38,101 bases of DNA from Bacillus sp. AFS098217 (GTDB lineage Bacteria; Bacillota; Bacilli; Bacillales; Bacillaceae_G): assembly GCF_002551815.1 (NCBI RefSeq), contig NZ_NVPR01000030.1, forward strand, positions 31,518 to 69,618, in the 5' to 3' direction. This document shows, in pieces, positions 7,737 to 15,404 of this stretch. Made by a program: the position numbers and the translations under genes. Below the pieces are notes generated by a model, which was given only the letters and a program-made list of their open reading frames with translations, searched no databases and was not told the origin of the DNA. Every line of letters begins with the position of its first letter. The first letter of the stretch is position 1.

Positions 7737-7883
7737 GTCTATATAAGTACAAATTGAAAAATCGACATAAAACTTTTCTTTTTAGATGGGAGAGAAATCC
7801 GGCCATGCATAGAAGCGGTCACTTTTTGTTCTTCATAGCAGCGACTTATATGCTGGAAAATCAAAATGGATATATATAATGGC
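7737..7883 (-). repeat. bcr1-like repeat with a 57-bp internal deletion (copy 2)
   Basis: On the minus strand it matches the copy at 37948 from ATATATCCATTTTGATTTTC through AAAAAGTGACC, then resumes at GCTTCTATGCATGG and runs to a TTTTTCAATTTGTA end. The missing 57 bases in the longer copy lie between two TGACC direct repeats. TTATATA flanks both ends. Confidence 0.65.
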
Positions 7884-7925
7884 ATAGTTGAAAGCAATAC
7901 TGCCTGATTCATTTCAATTAAACTC

Positions 7926-7954
7926 CCCCCTTTCACTTCGTTTAGAGAAAGGGG
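7926..7954. other. CCCCCTTT hairpin in the MFS-inhA2 gap
   Basis: CCCCCTTTC pairs with GAGAAAGGGGG around an 11-base loop. The adjoining 7955-8050 stretch holds no gene I can support. It includes a short CCGA/TCGG dyad. Confidence 0.35.
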
Positions 7955-8055
7955 GCTTCTCGGTTAAAGTGATAAAAAAATTTAAAAATACCGACGGGGC
8001 TTCGACAATTTCCTCGGAAATATTTCTTTTCCTTGCACAGTTTGATAAATTACAC

Positions 8056-8099
8056 ATAGGACAAGTACGCACTTTGTTTAAAGTGCGTACTTGTCCTAT
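8056..8099. terminator. 20-bp perfect stem hairpin after inhA2
   Basis: ATAGGACAAGTACGCACTTT and its exact complement are separated by GTTT. It starts 12 bases past the inhA2 stop. The T-rich side (CTATTTT) is on the plus strand, so on the inhA2 side it may act mainly as an mRNA 3'-end stabiliser. Confidence 0.65.
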
Positions 8100-8111
8100 T
8101 TTACTAATCTA

Positions 8112-10511
8112 TTAACGGTGAATCCAAACAGCTCCTGCCGATTTATCATCTGCTTGTCCAACAACTTGGAATTTAAGTCCTAATTGTGGAACTTTGCGTC
8201 CCGCATCAGGAATTTGACTATTGCTGTATACTTTAGAATCATCGAATGTTGTAACACCTTGTAAACCAGGATAGTTAAATTGCCCGCGTGTCAATGAATT
8301 TACATTCCAAGCTGGTGTTTGATCAAATGAAAATGCAGCATCTGCAATTTGTAAACCTGTAGTTCCGAATACTGGTTTTCCACTTAAATTTCCTACAACT
8401 GCTTCTGGATGGGAATCAACAACACCAAGGAATCCTTCACCAGGATGTTCACCAACCCAGTTATCTTTAAAACTATCATCCGCATACCAAACAACAAGAC
8501 CAGTATTATACACTGGGCCTTTACTTGCTTTTAATCCCATATCTGAACCAGCGTAGTTTCTCCATTCTAAGTAATAATAATGTTGTTTCTTTTCTGTTCC
8601 ATCAGAAACAACAAAACCTTTTAAATTCATTTTCCCTTGTCCTTCCGCATCATCTGAGAATACGGTTTTCCCATCAACTGTTACATTCACATTATCCATT
8701 GCAAAACCTTTATACGTTAAGGCCGGATCTGTAATATAATCAAATTGCAACTTTACTTTCTTCCCTTTAAATTGGCTTAAATCATATGATTTATCAATCC
8801 ATTTCCCCTCTGTTGTATCTTGGTCCCCTTTTACTACCTTATCTCCTAGTTTATCAATCAATGTTTTTGTCCCATCTTCTGTCACAGCATGCACTTCAAT
8901 AAAATCACAATTTGCTTCAAGTTCATAATTTGCTTTGTAATCAAATTTTGCATTAACTGCCTTTGTTAAATCAAATAATCGTGTTTCTAATGTTGTATGG
9001 ATATCATCGCCTCTTGTACTATAATATGCGTGCTTTCCAAATTCCGGTTTAATTGTTTCAATACTTTTCCCAGGTAAATTTACACGTACAAGGCCTGGAC
9101 GATTTGATTTGGTAACACTTTGATCAATATATGTAGGGAAACCTACGCCACGTTTTATTTTATCGTAATCTACTTCTACAATCTTCGCCCAATTTCCACC
9201 CATGTTTTTTTGTAAGAAATCTTTATTTTGTGGTGAAAAACTTGTTGGTTCTGTTCCTGCGATTTTTCCTGTCCAGCTACCACCACTCATTAATGACCAT
9301 GCTTCAACAGGTGATCCAGTTCCTGTATAGTTTGTATCATACTCATCTGGCAATCCAAGATCATGACCAAATTCATGAGCAAATACGCCAACTGCACCAT
9401 CTTCAGGTTCAATCGTGTAATCATGTGCAGCTACTTTTCCATCCCAATAGGAAACCTTTGATTTGGTTCCTTCAATTGCGACAGGATCTTTCGCCAATTT
9501 AGAGCGATGTGACCAAATTGCATCATCACCTAATTTACCACCACCAGCTTCTTGACCAACACCAGCATGAATCACCATTAAATGATCGATTACACCATCT
9601 GGTTCATTTTTATTCCCATTCCCATTTGCATCATAGCGATCAAATTGATCAAATTGAGATAAATCTATTCCTTTCTCAGCCGCTGCTTTTAGTGCTTCCT
9701 TTACTAAATCACGTGGCCCTTTTGGTCCTTTATTATCATGACCGCTAGTACCATCAGCACCGTAATCGGCAGCTTTTCCTGGAACAGTTAGCCATTCTGT
9801 TACATATCCATCTGTCGTATAACTCCCGCCGGACTGTTCTTCATAATATTGTTTAAATGTTTTTACTTTTGAACCATCAAATAACGTAAATGGTTCATTA
9901 CCAAATAACATGTTTTGATAATGTTCTCTACTAAAATCTTTCGAATACATATAGCCTGGTGTTTGCTCAATGTTATTATGTTTATAATCACTAAACTCTA
10001 CGAGTAGTACAAGTACTTTATCTGTACGTACAGCTCCGTTATATGGTGCTTGCTTCGCTGGGAAAGTTGGTACTTTCCCATTTAACTGTTTTTTATTTAG
10101 TTCTGGTGTTTGCTCCGCGTTAACGTTTTTTGCAGGTTTCTTTACTTTTTCCTTTTCTTCCATTTTTGTTTCTTTTACTTTTTTCACAAAATCAGATGCT
10201 TCTTTAGCAGGATCACCAGGAAAAATTTCTTTGTTTGGTTGATCCCCTTTCTTTTTCTCAATATATTGCTCCACAGCTTTTTTTGTCTCTTCTTTGGATG
10301 CTGACGGATCAATCGTTCCCCTTTCTTTCAAAGCCTCTGCTAAACGATCTTCTTGAATTAAATTGTTATCAATTGAGGTCGTTGAGATTTCCCCTTTTGA
10401 TTGAGAAGGTGTTTCCGCATAAGTTGATGATGCACTAAATACAAATGTGCAACCAAGCATTGTTGTAATTGCTAAAGACGATAACACTTTAAATGGTGTT
10501 TTTCTTTTCAT
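8112..10511 (-). CDS. inhA2: Immune inhibitor A2 metalloprotease (peptidase M6)
   Basis: A 799-residue secreted zinc protease. The signal peptide is [20 protein letters not shown] onward, ending near TYA (about residue 32). A charged propeptide runs to about residue 150. The M6 catalytic domain carries [19 protein letters not shown] (HExxHxxGxxD) at about residue 378, followed by the WSLMSGGSW Met-turn. The C-terminal half contains a MAM-like beta region with [27 protein letters not shown] and NYAGSD, as in InhA proteins. Length equals that of known InhA proteases. Its position beside the ribose operon and a PlcR-like box match InhA2 rather than InhA1. It degrades host proteins and antimicrobial peptides. 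The ribosome site is AGGGAGGAACTAGTA. The leader is unusually structured. Confidence 0.95.
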   Translation of the reverse strand: MKRKTPFKVLSSLAITTMLGCTFVFSASSTYAETPSQSKGEISTTSIDNNLIQEDRLAEALKERGTIDPSASKEETKKAVEQYIEKKKGDQPNKEIFPGDPAKEASDFVKKVKETKMEEKEKVKKPAKNVNAEQTPELNKKQLNGKVPTFPAKQAPYNGAVRTDKVLVLLVEFSDYKHNNIEQTPGYMYSKDFSREHYQNMLFGNEPFTLFDGSKVKTFKQYYEEQSGGSYTTDGYVTEWLTVPGKAADYGADGTSGHDNKGPKGPRDLVKEALKAAAEKGIDLSQFDQFDRYDANGNGNKNEPDGVIDHLMVIHAGVGQEAGGGKLGDDAIWSHRSKLAKDPVAIEGTKSKVSYWDGKVAAHDYTIEPEDGAVGVFAHEFGHDLGLPDEYDTNYTGTGSPVEAWSLMSGGSWTGKIAGTEPTSFSPQNKDFLQKNMGGNWAKIVEVDYDKIKRGVGFPTYIDQSVTKSNRPGLVRVNLPGKSIETIKPEFGKHAYYSTRGDDIHTTLETRLFDLTKAVNAKFDYKANYELEANCDFIEVHAVTEDGTKTLIDKLGDKVVKGDQDTTEGKWIDKSYDLSQFKGKKVKLQFDYITDPALTYKGFAMDNVNVTVDGKTVFSDDAEGQGKMNLKGFVVSDGTEKKQHYYYLEWRNYAGSDMGLKASKGPVYNTGLVVWYADDSFKDNWVGEHPGEGFLGVVDSHPEAVVGNLSGKPVFGTTGLQIADAAFSFDQTPAWNVNSLTRGQFNYPGLQGVTTFDDSKVYSNSQIPDAGRKVPQLGLKFQVVGQADDKSAGAVWIHR

Positions 10512-10603
10512 TACTAGTTCCTCCCTTATCCCCTCTTCTTAAATCTAAAAATTCAGATAATTTATGACGTATATGAGTTCTATCCTCCCTTGCTATCAAA
10601 AAA

Positions 10604-10648
10604 GACATGATTCTATAAATGATGAGTATCCCTTTATAGAATCATGTC
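10604..10648 (-). terminator. Terminator-like hairpin in the inhA2 leader
   Basis: GACATGATTCTATAAA and its exact complement (16 bp) with a 13-base loop. Read on the minus strand it is followed by TTTTTT. It lies between the PlcR-like box and the start codon, so it could attenuate inhA2. Confidence 0.6.
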
Positions 10649-10678
10649 CTCCAGTTCTCTGGTCAAGCCCTTCGCTTG
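10649..10678 (-). ncRNA. Structured leader elements upstream of inhA2
   Basis: Two short hairpins stack directly before the terminator-like stem: CAAGC-gaagg-GCTTG (10664-10678) and CCAG-agaa-CTGG (10651-10662). The compact series of three helices resembles an RNA regulator. I do not recognise a known riboswitch class. Confidence 0.35.
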
Positions 10679-10729
10679 CTCTTTTATCCTATGTCAAAAA
10701 AGTTCAAAACAAAGAGTTATTTACTATAT

Positions 10730-10758
10730 ATTAAATAACTTAGATAGTAAAATGTAAA
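10730..10758 (-). promoter_or_regulatory. Candidate inhA2 promoter
   Basis: On the minus strand: TTTACA, 17-base spacer, TTTAAT, starting 5 bp after the PlcR-like box. This predicts a leader of about 210 bases. Confidence 0.45.
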
Positions 10759-10763
10759 GATAA

Positions 10764-10779
10764 TATGCATAATTGCATG
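10764..10779 (-). promoter_or_regulatory. PlcR-like box upstream of inhA2
   Basis: TATGCATAATTGCATG (plus strand) differs from TATGNANNNNTNCATA only in the last base. inhA2 is a known PlcR-dependent gene. Confidence 0.65.
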
Positions 10780-10807
10780 AAAATTCTTTCAATATTTTTG
10801 ACAAATA

Positions 10808-10846
10808 AAAAACCCAAGATTAACGAAATGTTAACCTCGGGTTTGT
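10808..10846 (-). terminator. Terminator of the rbs/tal operon
   Basis: On the minus strand AAACCCGAGGTTAAC pairs with GTTAATCTTGGGTTT through G-U pairs and one mismatch, followed by TTTTATTT. It lies 6 bases past the tal stop. Confidence 0.75.
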
Positions 10847-10851
10847 TTTAC

Positions 10852-11499
10852 TTATTTCCCTTGTGTTTTTTCCCAGTCTGCTAAGAATTTCTCAATTCCT
10901 TGATCTGTTAACGGATGTTTTACTAATGATCCGATTACATTTGCTGGGATTGTTGCAATGTGTGCACCATTTAATGCTGCGTCTGTTACGTGAACACTGT
11001 GACGGACAGATGCCGCAATAATTTCTGTCTCAATACCGTGAATTGCGAAGATATCAGCAATTTGACGGATTAAGTCCATACCGTTGTGGCCAATATCATC
11101 TAAGCGTCCTAAGAATGGAGATACATATGTCGCACCAGCGCGTGCTGCAAGCAATGCTTGTACCGCTGAGAATACTAACGTAACGTTTGTGCGAATTCCT
11201 AAATCAGAGAATGCTTTTACTGCTTTTAAACCTTCTTTTGTCATTGGTACTTTTACAACAACGTTTGGAGCAATTTTTGCTAATTCTTTTCCTTCTTCAA
11301 TCATTTTATCCGCTTCTAAACTAATTACTTCTGCACTTACAGGCCCCTCTACCACACTGCAAATTTCACGAATGCGTTCATGGAAATCTACGCCTTCTTT
11401 TGCTACAAGTGATGGATTTGTTGTTACGCCTGCTAATACACCTAGTTCATTTGTTTCTTTGATTTCGTTAATATTTGCTGTATCAATAAAAAATTTCAT
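10852..11499 (-). CDS. tal: Small transaldolase (Tal/Fsa family)
   Basis: A 215-residue single-domain TIM-barrel aldolase. It starts [15 protein letters not shown], has [12 protein letters not shown] at about 25-36, and the Schiff-base lysine in [11 protein letters not shown] (Lys83). [13 protein letters not shown] at about 135 binds phosphate. It transfers dihydroxyacetone units in the pentose phosphate pathway; the related fructose-6-phosphate aldolase activity is an alternative. It lies 35 bases after rbsB, preceded by GGAAGGAAG, and shares the operon terminator. This is reasonable for a ribose operon because ribose 5-phosphate enters this pathway. Confidence 0.92.
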   Translation of the reverse strand: MKFFIDTANINEIKETNELGVLAGVTTNPSLVAKEGVDFHERIREICSVVEGPVSAEVISLEADKMIEEGKELAKIAPNVVVKVPMTKEGLKAVKAFSDLGIRTNVTLVFSAVQALLAARAGATYVSPFLGRLDDIGHNGMDLIRQIADIFAIHGIETEIIAASVRHSVHVTDAALNGAHIATIPANVIGSLVKHPLTDQGIEKFLADWEKTQGK

Positions 11500-11534
11500 T
11501 TGTTATTCTTCCTTCCTAAATGTAAGTTTATATT

Positions 11535-12458
11535 TTATTTTTTCTTAATAAGCTCTAATTCAATCGGAATGAATTTTTCCACTTTTTTACCTTGGTTCAC
11601 TTGTTTTGCTGTTTCCATCGCTTTCTCTCCGATTAATTCTGGTTTTTGTGCAACAGTTGCTGCCATACGTCCATCATTAACTGCTTTCACAGCATCGTCC
11701 GTTGCATCAAATCCAACAACAACCACATCTGTTTTCCCAGCAGATTTTAATGCTTCAAGTGCACCTAATGCCATTTCATCATTATGAGCGAATACTGCTT
11801 TAATATCACCATTGGCTTGTAAAATATTCTCCATAACGGATAATCCTTTGGCACGGTCAAAATCAGCAGCTTGCTTAGCAGTAACTTTTAACCCCTTATC
11901 AGCTACTTTATGGAATCCTTTCCCACGCTCACGTGCAGCAGATGATCCAGGAATTCCTTCTAGCTCAGCAACACTTGCCCCTTCACCAACAAGTTCATGA
12001 ATGTATTCGCCTGCCATTTTGCCACCTTCGATATTATCTGAAGCAATATGAGAAACAACTTTCCCTGAGTTTGCAGCGCGGTCTACTGTAATAACAGGAA
12101 TATTCGCCGCATTTGCTGCACTCACAGCTGAGGCAACAGCGTCTGAATCTGTTGGATTAATAACAACTACATCAACGCCTTTTTGAATTAAATCTTCGAC
12201 ATCATTTGTTTGCTTCGCTGCATCATTTTGTGCATCAACAGCAATCAATTCGATACCACTTTCTTTCGCTTTCTTTTCTGCACCTTTTTTCAATGTGACG
12301 AAAAATGGATTATTTAAAGTGGAAACAGAAAATCCAACTTTAATAGTTTTATTTCTCCCTTTATCGCCAGAATCCTTTGCCCATTCCGGTGGTTCCATTG
12401 AACATCCGGCAGTAATTACCATGATACATGCAACGAGCATAAGCAACCATTTTTTCAT
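11535..12458 (-). CDS. rbsB: Ribose ABC transporter substrate-binding lipoprotein
   Basis: A 307-residue periplasmic-binding-protein-type lipoprotein. The signal MKKWLLMLVACIMVITAGC ends in a lipobox with the lipidated Cys at residue 19. The mature part has the sugar-binding fold: IKVGFSVSTLNNPFFVTLKK, VVVINPTDSDAV, VVSHIASDNIEGGKMAGEY, GIPGSSAARERGKGF, FAHNDEMALGALEAL and VVVGFDATDDAVKAV, all typical of RbsB. I choose the second ATG because GGAGGG precedes it by 7 bases; the ATG at 12473 overlaps the rbsC stop and carries that ribosome site inside itself. The gene is intact, although its transporter partners rbsA and rbsC are lost or broken. Confidence 0.95.
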   Translation of the reverse strand: MKKWLLMLVACIMVITAGCSMEPPEWAKDSGDKGRNKTIKVGFSVSTLNNPFFVTLKKGAEKKAKESGIELIAVDAQNDAAKQTNDVEDLIQKGVDVVVINPTDSDAVASAVSAANAANIPVITVDRAANSGKVVSHIASDNIEGGKMAGEYIHELVGEGASVAELEGIPGSSAARERGKGFHKVADKGLKVTAKQAADFDRAKGLSVMENILQANGDIKAVFAHNDEMALGALEALKSAGKTDVVVVGFDATDDAVKAVNDGRMAATVAQKPELIGEKAMETAKQVNQGKKVEKFIPIELELIKKK

Positions 12459-12472
12459 GAATTGTCCCTCCA

Positions 12473-13357
12473 TTACGCTTCTTTTCGACGATCAATTAAT
12501 ACAGCAAGTAAGATAACAAGTCCTTTGACAACTTGCTGGAAGAAAGAAGATACCCCTAATACATTTAAGCCGTTGTTTAGTACACCGATAATAAGTAAAC
12601 CAATGAATGTACCAACAATCCATCCTCTTCCGCCCGAAAGACTTGTTCCTCCTAAAACAACTGTAGCAATTGCATCTAATTCGTAAGAAGAACCGGCAGT
12701 TGGCTGTGCAGAATCTAAGCGTGATGTTAACACAATACCTGCAAGCGCTGCCAAAATACCAGAAAGACCGTAAATCATTATTTTTATTCTCGTTACATGA
12801 ATACCTGATAGTGCCGCTGCCTCTTCATTCCCACCAATTACAAAAGTACGGCGACCAAATGTTGTTTTCTTTAAAATAAAGTACAGAACTGCGAAAGCAA
12901 TCATCATCGTTACAGCTGGTACTGGAATACCAAGGAAATAACCACGACCAAACATTTGAAACATTAAGTGATCACCAAGGCCAGTGATCGGACGTCTGTC
13001 CATGTAAACAAGCGTGAGCCCGCGAAAAAATAGTCATTGTTGCTAATGTAGCAATAAATGGTGCTACTTTTCCCTTCGCAATGATGATACCGTTTACAAT
13101 CCCCATTGCAAGACCAGCTAACAATCCAACTGCCATTGCAAGGAACGGATCCATGCCACTTGTCATCATTCCAGCAACAAGTGCACTTGATAATGCTAAA
13201 ATAGAACCTACCGATAAGTCAATACCCCCTGTTAAAATAACGAAGGTCATTCCAAATGCAATGAGTGCATTAATCGATACTTGGCGTAAAATATTAAATA
13301 AATTTGAAATTTCTATGAACGCTAGATTTAATGCGGTAATGACTACAATGATAAGCA
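12473..13357 (-). pseudogene. rbsC: Ribose ABC transporter permease, truncated and frameshifted
   Basis: The recognisable RbsC sequence spans two frames. The upstream part runs from about LIIVVITALNLAFIEISNLF to FIATLATMTIF. The downstream part begins at about TLVYMDRRPITGLGD and continues to the C-terminus VILLAVLIDRRKEA. The frames join at a run of six A (plus strand, 13025-13030), where five would keep FRGLTLVYMD in frame. The N-terminus is also missing: by comparison with E. coli RbsC as recalled, roughly 25 codons are gone, and the sequence instead joins rbsD codon 7. No functional permease can be made without both defects being bypassed. A sequencing error could explain the frameshift but not the deletion. 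Confidence 0.9.
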
Positions 13358-13378
13358 CAATACTCCATGCTTTTTCAT
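13358..13378 (-). pseudogene. rbsD: Remnant of rbsD (first seven codons)
   Basis: ATG here overlaps the rbsK stop as ATGA and reads M-K-K-H-G-V-L, the conserved start of D-ribose pyranase RbsD. It then runs into rbsC-derived sequence (C-L-S-L-stop). All the rest of rbsD, and rbsA, is missing. The exact junction could shift by a base or two. Confidence 0.8.
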
Positions 13379-14271
13379 CCAACAATCACCTGCACTTCTT
13401 GCACCTTTTCTCTCGTTGGCATACCACCTTGAGCTCCAAGCTTCGTTACAGAAAGGCCACCGGCAATGTTTGCAAAACGAATTGCTTTTTGCAATATCTC
13501 TCCTTCAGAAAGAGCCACCGCTAACGCACCGTTAAACGTATCACCAGCTCCTGTCGTATCTACTACTTCAACAAAAATACTTGGCACATGAACAATTTCT
13601 GTACCATTATGGAAACGAACACCCTTTCCACCTTCTGTCATGAGTAACTTATTTGGATATTTCGCAAGTAACTCTTCAATTGGTGATTCAAAATCATCTA
13701 ATACAATGCGGCACTCATGTTCATTCGGTGTAATATACGTCACTTTTTCCAAAATATCTGTTGATAACACTTGTGCTGGAGCTGGGTTTAACATAACCGG
13801 AATGTTATACTCTTCACAAAGAGCAAGAACGTATTTCACTGTTTCAAGTGGAATTTCAAGCTGAAGGACAACCATATCCGCTTTGATAAGAAGATCTTTC
13901 GCACGATCTACAAGTTGCTCATTCACACGGCGATTTGCACCTTGGACAACGACAATACTGTTATCTTCTTCTGCTAAAACAATATGAGCAATTCCTGTCG
14001 TCTCATCTGTAACCGGTACCACATAATCGATAAAAATATGTTCATTCTCTAAATTGTTTCTAACTAACTTACCATAATCATCATTTCCTACAGCTCCAAC
14101 CATCGCCACATTCGCACCTAATCTAGCTGCGGCAACAGCTTGGTTTGCTCCTTTTCCGCCAGGAACTGTATGAAATGCTTCACCAATCACTGTTTCTCCT
14201 GCTTTTGGCCTTTTGCTTGAAACAGCTACTAAATCCATTGAAATGCTTCCTACTACTGCAATATTGGGCAA
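13375..14271 (-). CDS. rbsK: Ribokinase
   Basis: A 298-residue PfkB-family kinase phosphorylating ribose to ribose 5-phosphate. The N-terminal motif SISMDLVAVSSKRPKAGETV and GGKGANQAVAAARLGA bind sugar. VDTTGAGDTFNGALAVAL at about residues 246-263 is the second PfkB signature with the catalytic Asp. The start is a TTG 13 bases after rbsR, with GGAG 9 bases upstream. The stop TGA overlaps an ATG that would begin rbsD, showing that the native operon order is kept to this point. Length and C-terminus look normal, so the kinase is intact although downstream transporter genes were deleted. Confidence 0.95.
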   Translation of the reverse strand: MPNIAVVGSISMDLVAVSSKRPKAGETVIGEAFHTVPGGKGANQAVAAARLGANVAMVGAVGNDDYGKLVRNNLENEHIFIDYVVPVTDETTGIAHIVLAEEDNSIVVVQGANRRVNEQLVDRAKDLLIKADMVVLQLEIPLETVKYVLALCEEYNIPVMLNPAPAQVLSTDILEKVTYITPNEHECRIVLDDFESPIEELLAKYPNKLLMTEGGKGVRFHNGTEIVHVPSIFVEVVDTTGAGDTFNGALAVALSEGEILQKAIRFANIAGGLSVTKLGAQGGMPTREKVQEVQVIVG

Positions 14272-14284
14272 CTATTTCATCTCC

Positions 14285-15256
14285 TTACTTCGTTGTATTT
14301 CTTTCTATAATTTCAATCGGTAAACGATAATGCTCTGTTTCTAATGAATTTCCTTCCATTCGTTCTAGCAATAATTCTGTTGCAATTTTCCCCATTTCAT
14401 AAATAGGTTGTGCAACAGTTGTAATGGATGGATACATCATTTCTGTTAAAGAAATACCATCAAATCCAATAATTTGTAAATCATTAGGAATCGCAATTCC
14501 TTTCTGCAAGGCAGCTTTTACAACACCGATTGCAATCAAATCATTTCCAGCTACAATACCATCAATATGCGGATATTCTTCCAGCAGCTCCATCGCTACC
14601 TGTTCGCTATTTGCTGGATCAAATGTACTCTCAGCAATCATATACGAAAGACCATGTTGCGTAATAATATCTACAAAGCCTTCAAAGCGTTCATTTGCTG
14701 TACTTACATCACGCGGTCCACGAATATGTGCAATATGTTTGCAGCCTTTTTCTAACAGTAACTTTGTCGCTTCTTGACTCCCTGCATAGTTATCTGCGTA
14801 TACCGTAGGAATTCGCTCATTGAACATACGGTCAATTGCCACAACGGGTACAGATAGATTCATGTAATTCACACTATTTTGTGAGTTCGTTGCCACAATA
14901 AATCCATCTACGTTGTTTTGTCTAAGTACATCAATATACTGTTTCTCTTTTTCTAAACTTTCATCAGAATTACAAAGTACAACTGTATACCCTTGTTTAT
15001 GTGCTACATCCTCTACGGCACGTGCAACTTCTGGAAAGAATGGATTGACGATGTTCGGAACAACCAAACCAATTAAACGAGACTTTTTATTATATAAAGA
15101 GCGTGCTACTGTACTCGGTTTATAATCCAACAGCTCAATTGCTCGTTCTACTTTTTTTAATGTATCTTCATGAACGTATCCATTTTTATTTAATACTCTG
15201 GAAACGGTCGCAACAGATACTCCCGCTAATTTCGCAACGTCTTTAATTGTACTCAT
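14285..15256 (-). CDS. rbsR: LacI-family ribose operon repressor
   Basis: A 323-residue regulator. The N-terminal LacI helix-turn-helix is textbook (TIKDVAKLAGVSVATVSRVL, then NKNGYVHEDT), followed by a hinge (YKPSTVARSL) and a periplasmic-binding-protein-like effector domain (SRLIGLVVPNIVNPFFPEVA, VDGFIVATNS, GIVAGNDLIAIG, LQIIGFDGI). The ATG chosen has GGAGAGGGAAGA upstream. A longer frame to 15328 would run through the promoter. It should repress rbs genes, with ribose or a phosphate as inducer. Its own promoter carries a LacI/CcpA-type operator just downstream of -10. Confidence 0.95.
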   Translation of the reverse strand: MSTIKDVAKLAGVSVATVSRVLNKNGYVHEDTLKKVERAIELLDYKPSTVARSLYNKKSRLIGLVVPNIVNPFFPEVARAVEDVAHKQGYTVVLCNSDESLEKEKQYIDVLRQNNVDGFIVATNSQNSVNYMNLSVPVVAIDRMFNERIPTVYADNYAGSQEATKLLLEKGCKHIAHIRGPRDVSTANERFEGFVDIITQHGLSYMIAESTFDPANSEQVAMELLEEYPHIDGIVAGNDLIAIGVVKAALQKGIAIPNDLQIIGFDGISLTEMMYPSITTVAQPIYEMGKIATELLLERMEGNSLETEHYRLPIEIIERNTTK

Positions 15257-15276
15257 TCTCTTCCCTCTCCATTCCA

Positions 15277-15290
15277 TGTAACCGTTTACA
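15277..15290. promoter_or_regulatory. cre/LacI-family operator in the rbs promoter
   Basis: TGTAACCGTTTACA fits the core TGNAANCGNWWNCA exactly and is a near-palindrome. It starts 5 bases after the -10, where binding of RbsR or CcpA would block transcription. Confidence 0.6.
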
Positions 15291-15295
15291 CAAAA

Positions 15296-15324
15296 AATAT
15301 AACGTATTTCTAAAAATACGTCAA
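15296..15324 (-). promoter_or_regulatory. rbs operon promoter
   Basis: On the minus strand: TTGACG, 17-base spacer, TATATT. Close to the SigA consensus. Confidence 0.75.
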
Positions 15325-15360
15325 TCATTTCTAACTAAAAAAGATTATATGTTATACACA

Positions 15361-15400
15361 AAGAAAAAAGCATCACCATAAGGCAATGCTTTTTTCTTTT
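15361..15400 (-). terminator. Terminator of the marR-emrB operon
   Basis: AAGAAAAAAGCAT pairs with ATGCTTTTTTCTT around an 11-base loop. It lies just past the stop at 15405 and has a T-tract on either strand. Confidence 0.75.
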
Positions 15401-15404
15401 ATGA

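Noticed and set aside
9230-9748. Plus-strand frames inside inhA2 rich in His, Leu and Gln
   Set aside because: Antisense shadows of a complete, well-conserved protease gene.
14285-15328. Longer rbsR frame with 24 extra N-terminal residues
   Set aside because: The extension would be translated from the promoter and operator; the LacI helix-turn-helix begins at the ATG at 15256 with a strong ribosome site.
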